Source of the DNA: Gammaproteobacteria bacterium
GTDB taxonomy: Bacteria; Pseudomonadota; Gammaproteobacteria; Pseudomonadales; Azotimanducaceae
DNA: 64,000 nt
Reading direction: 5' to 3'
Assembly (NCBI GenBank): GCA_026708185.1
Contig: JAPOVK010000010.1
Location: 1-64,000 of the forward strand
The translations under genes and the position numbers were made by a program. The notes beneath the pieces were generated by a model, which was not told where the DNA came from, did not search any database, and saw only the letters and a program-made list of their open reading frames with translations. This document shows, piece by piece, positions 16,234 to 25,401 of the stretch. The stretch's first letter is position 1, and every line of letters begins with the position of its first letter.

Positions 16234-17496
16234 TCAGATCCCTGCGAGCCGCCTCGCAACCTTCGTCTCTTCGTGGTCGAAGGCCCGCGAATAGTGCGCG
16301 ATCTCGGCGGTGCTCAACCCGGCTTCCCGGCATCGCTGGCGCCATCGACCGTCGATCACGACGACCATGCTGCCGAGCATGGACCGGGCTTGGTCGCGGT
16401 CGATGTCGAAGAACGGGGCGGCCTCGACGGCGGCCTCGATTGAGGCCGCGTGTCCGCTGAGTTCGCTGATGCCCGTTTCAAGATGCCGTGTCCGCTCAGG
16501 CTGCGGATTGATGTCAAAGGCGGGCGAGAGCACCCAGAGGCCATCGCCGACGTACAACAACCCGTGGTTACGCAAGTGATCGTCGTTGTTCGAAACCAGA
16601 ATCGAGAACGATATGCGACGAAACAGCTCGGCAAGTTGCGTCTTCGGGCTCGCGCCGTGCATCCGTAGCGCATCGGCGATGTCGGTATAGAAGCCTCCGG
16701 TCGCCAAGTCCGCGCCGATGAACGACTGTGCGGAGAGGTACGGGATCCGATCCGCCGGTAATGACCCTGCCGCGCGGCTGCGGTCGAAACGCTTGATGAC
16801 CGCTACGGGACGACCTGTATTGCGAAGCTCAAGACGCGCCGTCGCAGCGTTGATGCCGACATCGGTCGCGAGGCCCAGTGTCGCGACCTCCACCCGCTCG
16901 ATGGGCGCCGTGTCCCGGTCCGTCGTGAACTTAGCGATCGCCAAACTGCCGTCCGCGTCGACTACGCAAGCCTTAGGCCGTGCTCCACCGACCGAGGCAC
17001 CGCTACCGATGAGGCGGGACCGCGCCGTTGCATCCAGACTCTCGATAGGTGTGCTCGCCAGGCGTCGCAGATCCTCGAGTTCCGTAATGCGCGGCACGGG
17101 CGGCCAGGAATGCGCCAGCGGCCGCCCTTCCGCGTCCAAGTAGCGCAGGGCGCCTTGGCGTGTCCTGTCATCGACGCCAACAAGGTAGTCGAATTCCGTC
17201 AACGACGGCCGCTCGCCCCGTCGCATGAGGCCCCGGCCCCACGAGTCCGGTGTTCCGTCGCCGACCGGCAGCGGTAGCGCGGCTCGACTGTTCTCCGCGG
17301 TCGCAGAGGCGAAAAACGGCGTGGCGGACAACGGCATCGCCGGGGCGATTGCATATCCGGTTGGGCTGTCCAGCCAAGCATCGGCGTACCGGAACATGCT
17401 GGTCTGCCGGCGACCGTCGGTCTCGAAAACCAACTCGCCGACACGGGCGAGGGTTTCGCCGATCACGACGTCTACACGCGATGTGGTCTTGGGCAT
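16234..17496 (-). CDS. hipA: HipA-type serine/threonine kinase toxin
   Basis: Type II toxin of the HipA family, 420 residues. HipA kinases of E. coli phosphorylate GltX and cause dormancy. Seen: N-terminal couple-HipA region, the Gly-rich loop ASVGGARPK around residue 160-170, the catalytic SNNDDHLRNHGLLY with its Asp and the metal-binding SPAFDINP. All active-site elements are present, so the toxin looks intact. It lies 12 bases downstream of the antitoxin gene in the usual hipBA order. Confidence 0.92.
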   Translation of the reverse strand: MPKTTSRVDVVIGETLARVGELVFETDGRRQTSMFRYADAWLDSPTGYAIAPAMPLSATPFFASATAENSRAALPLPVGDGTPDSWGRGLMRRGERPSLTEFDYLVGVDDRTRQGALRYLDAEGRPLAHSWPPVPRITELEDLRRLASTPIESLDATARSRLIGSGASVGGARPKACVVDADGSLAIAKFTTDRDTAPIERVEVATLGLATDVGINAATARLELRNTGRPVAVIKRFDRSRAAGSLPADRIPYLSAQSFIGADLATGGFYTDIADALRMHGASPKTQLAELFRRISFSILVSNNDDHLRNHGLLYVGDGLWVLSPAFDINPQPERTRHLETGISELSGHAASIEAAVEAAPFFDIDRDQARSMLGSMVVVIDGRWRQRCREAGLSTAEIAHYSRAFDHEETKVARRLAGI

Positions 17497-17508
17497 GCAG
17501 GACCTGCC

Positions 17509-17823
17509 CTATCGCGACGGTCTACGCCGGACGCGTTGTGGAAGGCTGTCGATGTCGAGCATCAACCCCGTGTCGTCCTTGGAGACGTCGATCAGTTCAT
17601 CCAAGCGGCGCAGCTCCCCGAGGACCAAGAAGGCCATCGCCAAAGCACCCACCGACACGCCGGCGTCCCCCGCCTCCAAGCGCGCGAGCGTGCCGGGCGA
17701 GACGTCCATGCGGGCGGCGAAGTCCGCCATGGGCATCCGGCGCTTCTTGCGCGCGATGCGGATGTCGCTGCCGAGGCTGCGGAGCGCTCGTTGCACCGAC
17801 GGCGGATAGGGTTTCGCTCTCAT
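17509..17823 (-). CDS. hipB: HipB-type antitoxin (XRE helix-turn-helix)
   Basis: 104-residue DNA-binding antitoxin with an XRE helix-turn-helix (DIRIARKKRRMPMADFAARM then SPGTLARLEAGDAGVSVGAL). The family binds HipA and represses the operon. The ATG at 17823 lies close to an AT-rich patch (17826-17870: TATATAACG and CTATAG ends) that probably holds the promoter and operator. Confidence 0.9.
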   Translation of the reverse strand: MRAKPYPPSVQRALRSLGSDIRIARKKRRMPMADFAARMDVSPGTLARLEAGDAGVSVGALAMAFLVLGELRRLDELIDVSKDDTGLMLDIDSLPQRVRRRPSR

Positions 17824-17897
17824 AGGACTCTATATAACGACGACTAGGGATATTAATCATTACTATAGCAGGAGTGTAATGCCGACTCTGCCGGAGT

Positions 17898-17923
17898 AAC
17901 CACGCTGCGCGTACGGCGTGGTT
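17898..17923. other. Perfect 8-bp hairpin in the hipB-bcp divergent gap
   Basis: AACCACGC (17898-17905) and GCGTGGTT (17916-17923) form a perfect inverted repeat with a 10-base loop. Both neighbouring genes point away, so it is not an ordinary terminator; it may be an operator or a leader hairpin for bcp. Confidence 0.4.
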
Positions 17924-17990
17924 CGGCGGCATCAGTTGCCGGTACACTGATTCGCCATCGTCCCCACCACCTAATCGGAGCTCGAACTGC

Positions 17991-18455
17991 ATGGCAATCG
18001 AAGAAGGCAAGGCCGCGCCGGCGTTCACGTTGAACGACGCCGACGGCAATACGGTCTCTCTCAAGGACTTCAAGGGCAAGAACGTCGTCGTGTACTTCTA
18101 CCCGCGCGACGACACGCCCGGCTGCACCAAGGAGGCCTGCGGCTTCCGGGACCATTGGCAGGACATCCAGGACGCGAACACCGTCGTTCTCGGCATTTCG
18201 CCGGACTCCGAAGCCTCCCACCAGAAGTTCCGCGAGAAGTACGAACTGCCGTTTACCCTCCTTGCCGACCCCGAGCGCGAGGTGATGACCGAGTACAATG
18301 CCTACGGCGAGAAGATGATGTACGGCAAGAAGCGGATGGGCGTCATCCGCTCGACGGTCTGGGTCGGACCCGACGGCAACGTGGTCAAGCACTGGCGTCG
18401 CGTCCCGAAGGCTGCCGACCACCCGCTCAAGGTCCTTGAAGCGATCAAGGGCTAG
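17991..18455 (+). CDS. bcp: Thioredoxin-dependent peroxiredoxin (Bcp/PrxQ)
   Basis: Cytoplasmic thiol peroxidase of 154 residues that reduces hydrogen and organic peroxides with electrons from thioredoxin. The peroxidatic Cys45 and the resolving Cys50 are seen in DDTPGCTKEACGFRD, the arrangement of PrxQ-type enzymes. The length and the closing RRVPKAADHPLKVLEAIKG are normal. It starts after a long leader that follows the hipB promoter region and is followed closely by a membrane protein gene. Confidence 0.93.
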   Translation: MAIEEGKAAPAFTLNDADGNTVSLKDFKGKNVVVYFYPRDDTPGCTKEACGFRDHWQDIQDANTVVLGISPDSEASHQKFREKYELPFTLLADPEREVMTEYNAYGEKMMYGKKRMGVIRSTVWVGPDGNVVKHWRRVPKAADHPLKVLEAIKG

Positions 18456-18467
18456 GTAGCACTCGCC

Positions 18468-19160
18468 ATGTCGGCACGCGGAACGAGTCGGTCGTTCCGC
18501 GTCGCTGCGGCCGCGCTGGCAGCGGCACCTGTCGGCTTCGCAGCAGGCGCCCTGCTCGCGGCGCGGCAGCCGGAAGCGCCGACGGCCGTCGACGGGCTGA
18601 CCATCCTCTCCCACGGCCTGACCGGCGCCATTGTCGCCGCGCTCCTACTGACCTTGGCGGCACTGACGTTGCCGCCGAAACCGGTGCGGATCGCGACCCT
18701 GGTATTCGCAGGCGCATCGTTCGCCATCCTCGTCTACATGGTCCAAGACTTCATCGTCGACCGCGTCGAACGCGCGCAGGCACGGGACGCGGCATACCAA
18801 AGCATGCCGCACTACGAGCTGACGCTCTGGGCCAAGAATCCGCAGCGCGAGGCGTTCTCCCGACTTCAGTTCAACTCCGAGACCCGGCGCTACGTGGCCC
18901 ATCGTCCGGGCGGTTGGCGGTGCGAGGGCACGGGAAACACCAGCCAGGCAGTGGCCGTCTTCGAGGCTAAGCGACTCGTGGAACTCGAGGCGCATCCGTC
19001 TTGCGACTTGCGGGCGTCTTGGCGCACCATCGGCGAGGCAGCCGGAACTGATCGGCACGGCTGCGTCAGTCACGACAACGCCTTGTTCGCGGCTGCGGAC
19101 CAGATGGTCGAAGCCACGGAGCGCAAGGCGTCCTGTCGGCGGGCGGACGCAGAGCAGTAA
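18468..19160 (+). CDS. Membrane protein of unknown function
   Basis: Not recognised. 230 residues with three predicted transmembrane helices in the first 100 (VAAAALAAAPVGFAAGALLA, LTGAIVAALLLTLAALTLPP, ATLVFAGASFAILVYMVQDF), then a soluble, cysteine-containing tail (GGWRCEGTG, HPSCDLRAS, RHGCVSHDN, KASCRRADA). Four cysteines in the tail could make disulfides if it is periplasmic. It lies 12 bases after bcp and 22 before the LLM oxidoreductase, so it may be co-transcribed with either. Confidence 0.7.
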   Translation: MSARGTSRSFRVAAAALAAAPVGFAAGALLAARQPEAPTAVDGLTILSHGLTGAIVAALLLTLAALTLPPKPVRIATLVFAGASFAILVYMVQDFIVDRVERAQARDAAYQSMPHYELTLWAKNPQREAFSRLQFNSETRRYVAHRPGGWRCEGTGNTSQAVAVFEAKRLVELEAHPSCDLRASWRTIGEAAGTDRHGCVSHDNALFAAADQMVEATERKASCRRADAEQ

Positions 19161-19182
19161 TCCTTCAAGAGGGGCACAGGAA

Positions 19183-20418
19183 ATGAAATTCGGCATCTTC
19201 TACGAGCACCAGCTACCACGGGACTGGCACCCGGACAGCGAACACAAGCTCCTGAAGGACTCGCTCACGCAGATCGAGCTGGCCGATGCGCTTGGCTTCG
19301 ATTACGCATGGGAGGTCGAGCATCACTTCCTCGAGGAGTATTCGCACTCCTCGGCACCCGAGGTCTTCCTTGCGGCCGCCAGCCAGCGCACCAAGAACAT
19401 CCGCCTGGGCCACGGCATCGTGCAGATGACCACCAACCATCCGGCCCGGGTCGCCGAGAAGATCGCCACGCTCGATCTCGTCTCCGACGGCCGCGTGGAG
19501 TTGGGCTTGGGCGAAGGGGCATCAGTGACCGAACTGCACCCGTTCAACCTGCGCTTCCGCGACAAGCGCGACATCTGGGAGGACGCCGTCCGCTGCACAC
19601 TGCCCATGTTCTGGAACCACGGCTGGGAGTACGAGGGCGAGTTCTTCAAGTTCCCGTTGCGCGCCGTGGTGCCGAAGCCGCTGCAGAAGCCGCATCCGCC
19701 GCTGTGGGTGGCCTGCTCGCAGTTGGACACCATCAAGTACGCGGCGCATCGCGGCATGGGCTCGCTTTGCTTCAAATTCGTGAGCCTGGACGCCGCGCGC
19801 GCCTGGGTGAACGCCTACTACAACACCTTCACCCGCAACCTCGAGAAGCTCGAGGACTACCAGACGAACCCGAATATCGCGGTCGTATCCGGCTTCATGT
19901 GCGCCCCAACCGATGAGGAGGCGTGGGCGAAGGCGGACGGCTGGACCTTCTTCCAGTTCGCGCTTCAGCTCTACAACAAGGAAGGCCCCTTCGAGCCCGG
20001 TACCATGAACTTCTGGGAGCGCTACCAGGAGTGGAAGAAGACGCCCGCCGGCCAGAAGCGCTCGGGAAGCGAGCTGATCGGTTCTCCGGACACGATCCGG
20101 CAGCGGTTGCGGGAACTCGAGAACTCCAACGTCGACCAGGTCATCCTGCTCAACCAGGCCGGCAAGAATACGCACGCCGACATCTGCTCCAGCCTCGAAC
20201 TCTTCGCGCGCGAGGTGATGCCGGAGTTCCACGCGCGGCACGGCGAGCAGGAAGCCTGGAAGGCCGCAGTACTCGCTGGCGAGGTCGAACTCGAGGACAT
20301 CGACACCGAGCCGTTCAACTTCGCCGCCCGCGGCAAGCCGAACAAGCCTTCGTCGAAGGAAGCGCGCAACATGGTCTCCGGCGTCACCGGGCGACCGACC
20401 GCGCAGACGATCGCATAA
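19183..20418 (+). CDS. LLM-class flavin-dependent oxidoreductase
   Basis: Luciferase-like monooxygenase fold (TIM barrel), 411 residues, likely an FMNH2-dependent enzyme. Seen: MKFGIFYEHQLPR, the conserved AWEVEHHFLEEYSHSSAPEV stretch, RLGHGIVQMTTNHPARVAEK and DGRVELGLGEGA. The ATG has AAGAGGGG upstream. The substrate cannot be told from sequence; relatives act on hydrocarbons, organosulfur compounds or aromatic rings. It precedes nicotinate salvage genes at 7 bases, so the three may form one transcript. Confidence 0.88.
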   Translation: MKFGIFYEHQLPRDWHPDSEHKLLKDSLTQIELADALGFDYAWEVEHHFLEEYSHSSAPEVFLAAASQRTKNIRLGHGIVQMTTNHPARVAEKIATLDLVSDGRVELGLGEGASVTELHPFNLRFRDKRDIWEDAVRCTLPMFWNHGWEYEGEFFKFPLRAVVPKPLQKPHPPLWVACSQLDTIKYAAHRGMGSLCFKFVSLDAARAWVNAYYNTFTRNLEKLEDYQTNPNIAVVSGFMCAPTDEEAWAKADGWTFFQFALQLYNKEGPFEPGTMNFWERYQEWKKTPAGQKRSGSELIGSPDTIRQRLRELENSNVDQVILLNQAGKNTHADICSSLELFAREVMPEFHARHGEQEAWKAAVLAGEVELEDIDTEPFNFAARGKPNKPSSKEARNMVSGVTGRPTAQTIA

Positions 20419-20425
20419 GGGCCGC

Positions 20426-21496
20426 ATGAAGGAGGCGCGTCGAGAGCGCCTGCCACCGGAGACGTTCGGACTGCCGGTCGCGGAGATGCGGGCCGGGGTG
20501 TATTCCGACAAGTATTTCGTGCGCACGCGCGACGTTCTCCGCGCCGAAGGCAGGCGTCCCCACGTGCTGATGCAGGTGTTCTGCAAGGCGGACGCGGTGC
20601 TCTGCGGCATGGACGAGGCCATCGCGATCCTCAAGCGCGCGAGCGACGACTTCTCGGCGCTCAACGTACAAGCCCTCCACGACGGCGACCTCGTCGCGCC
20701 CATCGAGACGGTGATGACCATCGAGGGACCGTACGACGTCTTCGCAAACCTGGAAACGCTCTATCTCGGCGCCCTCGCCCGCGGCACCCGCATCGCCACG
20801 CAGACGCGTCGCGTTGTCGATGCCGCGGCCCCCAAGGACGTGCTGTTCTTCGCCGCGCGCCACGACCACTACGCCGTGCAGGCGAGCGACGGCTACGCGG
20901 CCCACGTCGGCGGCGCGATCGCCGTGTCCACGGACGCCGGGGCGCAGCGCTGGGGCGGTGTGGGGTTCGGCACGGTCCCCCATGCGGCAATCGCGGCGTA
21001 CCGCGGCGACACGGCCCTCACGGCGGCAAAGTTCGCCGAACACCTCCCGGAGTCCGTCCAATTGGTCGTGCTCGTGGACTTCGAGAACGACAGCGTCAAG
21101 ACGGCGCTCGAGGTCGCGCGCGCCCTGGGCCCTCGCCTCTACGGCGTTCGCCTGGACACGTCCGGGACGCTGGTGGACAAGAGCGTGATGCCGGCCATGG
21201 GCCAGTTCGACCCGCGCGGCGTCAATGCGCGACTGGTGCACAACGTGCGCAACGCGCTGGACGACGCCGGCTTCGCATCGGTGCGGATCGTGGCCTCGGG
21301 GGGCTTCGGCGTCGACAAGGTTCGTGCGTTCGAGTCCGACAACGTCCCCGTGGACGCCTACGGTGTCGGCTCATCGCTGGTCGCCAACCACGGCGACTTC
21401 GACTTCACGGCCGATGTCGTGCTGACCGACGCTAAGCCGAGCGCCAAGGTCGGACGGACCCTGATACCCAATCCCCGTTTGGAGGTGGTGGAATGA
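20426..21496 (+). CDS. Nicotinate phosphoribosyltransferase-like enzyme
   Basis: PRTase of the nicotinate/quinolinate family, 356 residues. Seen: AGVYSDKYFVRTRDVLRAEG with the opening Tyr-Ser-Asp-Lys-Tyr motif, LETLYLGALARGTRIATQTR, FFAARHDHYAVQ, GVRLDTSGTL and ASGGFGVDKVRAFES. It should convert nicotinate and PRPP to nicotinate mononucleotide. Its stop overlaps the next gene's ATG. The short length matches the bacterial subfamily found beside nicotinamidases, so the pair is a complete route from nicotinamide to NaMN. Confidence 0.85.
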   Translation: MKEARRERLPPETFGLPVAEMRAGVYSDKYFVRTRDVLRAEGRRPHVLMQVFCKADAVLCGMDEAIAILKRASDDFSALNVQALHDGDLVAPIETVMTIEGPYDVFANLETLYLGALARGTRIATQTRRVVDAAAPKDVLFFAARHDHYAVQASDGYAAHVGGAIAVSTDAGAQRWGGVGFGTVPHAAIAAYRGDTALTAAKFAEHLPESVQLVVLVDFENDSVKTALEVARALGPRLYGVRLDTSGTLVDKSVMPAMGQFDPRGVNARLVHNVRNALDDAGFASVRIVASGGFGVDKVRAFESDNVPVDAYGVGSSLVANHGDFDFTADVVLTDAKPSAKVGRTLIPNPRLEVVE

Positions 21497-22125
21497 CACC
21501 CGTGTTTTGGGACGTCGACACCCAGGTCGATTTCATCCACCCGGACGGCAAGCTGCATGTCGCCGGTGCAGAGACGATAGTTGGCAACCTCGCCGCGCTC
21601 ACGGACTTCGCGCACGCCAACGGGATCCGCATCGTCGGCAGTTCCGATAGTCACGCGCCTACAGACGACGAGCTGTCGGATGAGCCCGACTTCGTCGACA
21701 CGTACCCGCCGCACTGCTTGGCCGGAACACCGGGCCAGCAGCGCATCCCCGAGACCGCGCTCTGCGACGTGCTTGTAGTCGAGCCGGACGACGCAGCGGC
21801 CGAAATCCTCAAGCGATTGCCGGCCCACGACGGCGACATCCTGTTCCACAAGCGCTACTTCGACGTGTTCACGAACCCGAACGTCGGCCCGGTCGTCGAC
21901 GCCTTGGCCATCGACGCGGTCGTTCTGTACGGGGTCGCCCTGGACGTCTGCAATAGCTACGCGGTTGAAGGCTTGCTCCAGCGCTATCCCGGCCTGCGGA
22001 TCACGGTGGTCACCGATGCCGTGCGCGCGATCAACGAGGACCGCCGCGGCGAACTGCTCGCCGACTGGCAACGCCGCGGGGTAAGACTGGCCCAGACCGC
22101 GGAGATCGTCGCCAAGCCGCGCTAG
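21493..22125 (+). CDS. Nicotinamidase / isochorismatase-fold cysteine hydrolase
   Basis: 210 residues. The catalytic triad is visible: Asp in FWDVDTQVDFIHPDG, Lys in FHKRYFDVF and Cys in GVALDVCNSYAVEG. The metal-site residues are SSDSHAPTDDEL and the cis-peptide region lies just before the cysteine. It should release ammonia from nicotinamide to give nicotinate for the enzyme encoded just upstream, whose stop it overlaps as ATGA. The pairing supports NAD salvage over an isochorismatase role. Confidence 0.85.
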   Translation: MTPVFWDVDTQVDFIHPDGKLHVAGAETIVGNLAALTDFAHANGIRIVGSSDSHAPTDDELSDEPDFVDTYPPHCLAGTPGQQRIPETALCDVLVVEPDDAAAEILKRLPAHDGDILFHKRYFDVFTNPNVGPVVDALAIDAVVLYGVALDVCNSYAVEGLLQRYPGLRITVVTDAVRAINEDRRGELLADWQRRGVRLAQTAEIVAKPR

Positions 22126-22248
22126 GAATCCGGTCCAAAGGGGCGATCTCCTACACGATGGCGAGAGATCGTCCATTCCAAGCCCGGCATAGCGCGCGTA
22201 TTATGCTCGGCCATCTACAGCATGGGTTGCCGTCCAAGGGAGGAGTCC

Positions 22249-22488
22249 GTGGAGCCCGAAAGCTGGACCGTCATCGGAACGGGAATCGTCATCCTGATCG
22301 CGATCGCAGCGTCAAACCGCTCGCTGCGTCATGAGTTCAATACGCGACTCAAGTACCTCGAAGCGGAAGTCCGCCGGATCGACGGCGACCTCAAACGCCT
22401 GGAGCTGGAAATGCGAGAGCGGCTAGCGCGCCTCGAAGGCCTCTTCGAGGGCATGCGCGAGTCGATCCTGGAGCGCGCAACCCGCTAG
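22249..22488 (+). CDS. Small protein with one membrane helix and a coiled coil
   Basis: Unrecognised 79-residue protein. GTG at 22249 is chosen because GGGAGGA lies 5 bases upstream; an in-frame ATG at 22222 lacks this. One N-terminal transmembrane helix (WTVIGTGIVILIAIAA) is followed by a charged heptad-rich helix (YLEAEVRRIDGDLKRLELEM). The gene at 36912 has the same layout, so they may belong to one family of membrane-tethered coiled-coil proteins. Confidence 0.6.
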   Translation: MEPESWTVIGTGIVILIAIAASNRSLRHEFNTRLKYLEAEVRRIDGDLKRLELEMRERLARLEGLFEGMRESILERATR

Positions 22489-22913
22489 AACACTCGGGCT
22501 CCGGCACGCGTCGTAGCGCAGCGTCAACGTCATTTGCGGCGTCTGAACCAGGCAGATCGTTCGCCCGACCGCAGGGCCGCCTCGGCGACATGCGCCAACG
22601 CCCCTTGCGGCGTCTAGGACCGGCGTGCGGATGAGCGCCATGGCCTCGCCGGCCGGATCGCCTCGACGTCGCTTTCGATGACCACCAGGATGTTCTGACC
22701 GGGTTCGCGCGCAGTACCCACATCGTCGGTTCGGCTCGCGCAGCAACTCCGGTCGGCGGGTACGCCGATCGGCCCGCTGCTTTTCGCGTTCGATGGAGTA
22801 CTCGCAAGACCTTCACCCGGACGCACGTCAACAAGCCTGAGCCGGTTCACCAATTTTTCACGAACGCTCCGCTACGGTCGGCTGAGGTTGATTGGTCGGC
22901 GACGGAGGTATCC
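22489..22913. other. 425-bp gap without a confident gene
   Basis: Short open stretches on the minus strand (EPGQNILVVIESDVEAI in one frame, RTICLVQTPQMTLTLRYDA in another) look like remains of a coding region broken by frameshifts, but I do not recognise the protein. No hairpin with a T-run was found. The last 60 bases must hold the promoter of the TonB receptor gene. Confidence 0.4.
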
Positions 22914-25349
22914 ATGATCGCAACCAAGGTTTTCGGCGCCGTACTCAGGCGAGGCGTGGGCACCGCGACGAGCAAGGCGTGTCTGGCCTTCATGTCGTTA
23001 CTGGTGACGGGGCCCGCGCTCCTGGCGGCCGTGGCGCCGGGCGATCTGCGCCTCACCGTGATCGACAAGGACACCCGGCGGCCCGTCGAGCAGGCCGCAT
23101 TGGTCGTGACGGCACACGAGGATGGAGAAAGCGAACGGCGGCAAACCGACGAGGCGGGCGCCGTCCGGCTGGAAGACCTGGCGCCAGGTCTCTACGTGGT
23201 GCGCGTGGACCGGACGGGCTACGTCCCGGCGTTGGAAGCAAGAGTGCGGGTGTCCCCGCGGCGTACCACGTCCATTGAACTGGAACTGATCCCGGGCGAC
23301 GCGGGCCTGGAAGAGGTCGTTGTCGTGGCCAGTCGTGCGCGTGCCGACGGGTCCGGATCGGTGAGCGCGACCTATTTCGACCGGGAAACACTGCGCGCCG
23401 CGGTCGGCAGCGGCAGCGATGTGCTGAAGGCGCTCGACGGCGCGCCCGGCCTGGCCTCGCTCGGCGAGTTCTCCGACTTCTCGGTGCGCGGGCGCGGACC
23501 CCGCGACAACCTGATTCTCGTGGACGGACTGCCGTACGACAGGGTCGTCCACTTCGACCAGACGCTCGGCGAAACGGAGGACATCGGCGGTGGCGGACGT
23601 TTCTCGATCTTCGCGCCAAACCTCATCGGAGGCGCGGAGTTCTCGCCGGGAGGATGGAGCGCCGCGTACGGCGGCCGGGCAGGGTCGCTGCTGAAGCTCG
23701 ATGTCGCGGAGGGCGGGGCGTCCCCCTCGGCCTATCTGCAGCTCGACATTGCCGGCTACGATGTCGGCTACGAGGGACCCAGCGGTCTGCGCGACGACAC
23801 GTCGATCCTCGTCTCGGCGCGCAGGCTCGACCTCGGGGCGATGTTCGAACTGATCGAAGAGTTGGACATCGGCGAGCCGGTGATGACGGACATGGTGCTC
23901 AAAACCGTCACCCGGCCTGGTCCTAGGGATGTGGTCGAGTTTCTCGCACTCAACACGCCGGAGGAGTTCAGTCGGGGTGTGCCGCATGTCCTGGCGTCCC
24001 CCGATTTCCAGGACGTGACGCTGTACGGGACCGAGCAGGCCAGCACGCTTGTCGGCATGACGTGGCGCCGTCTGGTCGGCGACACGGGCGAGTGGAGCAA
24101 CGCCCTTTATCTCAGGTCGAACGACAAGGAGAGCCGGGAGGGCGAGGCCTATCCGGACACGGTACCGCTCGGCACGCCCGCTGCGGACATCCCCGTTCGG
24201 CGCGCGGTCTTGACGGTCGGCGAGGAGGAGACCGAGATGGGTTGGCGGTCCGACTACACCGCGATGAACCGTTGGGGGCTCGTCCGCGCCGGAATGCGCG
24301 TGTCCAAAACGGAACTGGACTACTCGACGATACTGGCAGGCGACTGGGTGCGGTTCGAGTACGATCAGGACGATTTCCGCGTCGACCCGGAACAGCGCTA
24401 CACGGTGTTGACGCCGGCCGGAACCGACGCGAGCCTGCGCGGCGACGAAATCTCCTATGCCGCCTACCTCGAGCAGGTGTTCGAGTCGGGCGACTGGGAG
24501 TTCCGCGCCGGCGCACGGTACGACTACGACGGGTTCTCGGGCGAGAGCCTGGCTTCGCCGCGAATCGCGGTCAACTGGCACTCGCGACCCAAACTTCGAC
24601 TCTCGGCGACCGCAGGCATGTTCCACCAGTCGCCGCGCCGGCTCGATATGGCGGCGGACCTCGGCAACGCGGGCCTCCGGAACGAACGGATCGCGCACGT
24701 GAGCGGCGGCCTTGCGCTGGGATTGAACCCGCAGTGGGACCTTTTGGCGGAGGCGTACTACCAGCGGCTTGACAACCTGGTGGTCTTCGGAGACGGTACC
24801 GACTTCGTCGCGACCAACGACGGGGAAGGGACTTCCCACGGCGTCGACCTTGTGCTCAATAGGCGCTTCTCGGACGGTTTTTCGGGCAACGCGACGTACT
24901 CGTACAACGTCTCCCCCCGGAACGATGGCGACGGGACCGCTGACTACGACGCCGACTTCCATCGTCCCCACGTGTTCAGCGCGGGTGTCCAGTGGCAGAT
25001 CAGCGACCGGTGGAAGGTGGGTGCCCGGTGGAAGTACCTGGCCGGGCGGCCGGAAGACACCTTCCTGATCCACGCGGACGTGTTGGGAAACGGGGGACCG
25101 CTACGCTACGCGAAGGAGACAACGGGAAAGAACACGCAACGCCGCGACGGACTGAACCTGTTCAATGTGCGCGTCGACTACCGGCGCAGCTTGGGGCCCG
25201 TCGATGTCGTTGCGTTCGCCGATCTCGTCAACGTCACCGCTGCCAATACCTCCGAGGAAGCGGATTTCAACATCAGCCGCGGCACGGTCGTCGAGGACGG
25301 CGGCGAGTTGCAGCCGCTGCTCGGCCTGCGTTTCGAACGTTCCTGGTGA
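22914..25349 (+). CDS. TonB-dependent receptor with N-terminal carboxypeptidase-regulatory-like domain
   Basis: Outer-membrane receptor of 811 residues. After a signal peptide (about 1-41) comes a CarboxypepD_reg-like beta-sandwich (LRLTVIDKDTRRPVEQAALV to SPRRTTSIELELIPG), then EEVVVVASRARADG as TonB-box-like segment, the plug (ALDGAPGLASLGEFSDFSVR, NLILVDGLPYD) and a barrel. The last residues, LLGLRFERSW, match the Omp85/TonB-type C-terminal signal. It is followed 25 bases later by a response regulator and histidine kinase on the same strand, suggesting a substrate-sensing uptake locus. Substrate unknown. Confidence 0.87.
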   Translation: MIATKVFGAVLRRGVGTATSKACLAFMSLLVTGPALLAAVAPGDLRLTVIDKDTRRPVEQAALVVTAHEDGESERRQTDEAGAVRLEDLAPGLYVVRVDRTGYVPALEARVRVSPRRTTSIELELIPGDAGLEEVVVVASRARADGSGSVSATYFDRETLRAAVGSGSDVLKALDGAPGLASLGEFSDFSVRGRGPRDNLILVDGLPYDRVVHFDQTLGETEDIGGGGRFSIFAPNLIGGAEFSPGGWSAAYGGRAGSLLKLDVAEGGASPSAYLQLDIAGYDVGYEGPSGLRDDTSILVSARRLDLGAMFELIEELDIGEPVMTDMVLKTVTRPGPRDVVEFLALNTPEEFSRGVPHVLASPDFQDVTLYGTEQASTLVGMTWRRLVGDTGEWSNALYLRSNDKESREGEAYPDTVPLGTPAADIPVRRAVLTVGEEETEMGWRSDYTAMNRWGLVRAGMRVSKTELDYSTILAGDWVRFEYDQDDFRVDPEQRYTVLTPAGTDASLRGDEISYAAYLEQVFESGDWEFRAGARYDYDGFSGESLASPRIAVNWHSRPKLRLSATAGMFHQSPRRLDMAADLGNAGLRNERIAHVSGGLALGLNPQWDLLAEAYYQRLDNLVVFGDGTDFVATNDGEGTSHGVDLVLNRRFSDGFSGNATYSYNVSPRNDGDGTADYDADFHRPHVFSAGVQWQISDRWKVGARWKYLAGRPEDTFLIHADVLGNGGPLRYAKETTGKNTQRRDGLNLFNVRVDYRRSLGPVDVVAFADLVNVTAANTSEEADFNISRGTVVEDGGELQPLLGLRFERSW

Positions 25350-25401
25350 CGCCGACCCCGGCCTTGGAGCGACGATGAGCGAGTTTCCATCGGAGGACTG
25401 C

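Noticed and set aside
22998-25073. 691-codon minus-strand open frame
   Set aside because: Antisense shadow of the large TonB receptor gene, with no recognisable domain.
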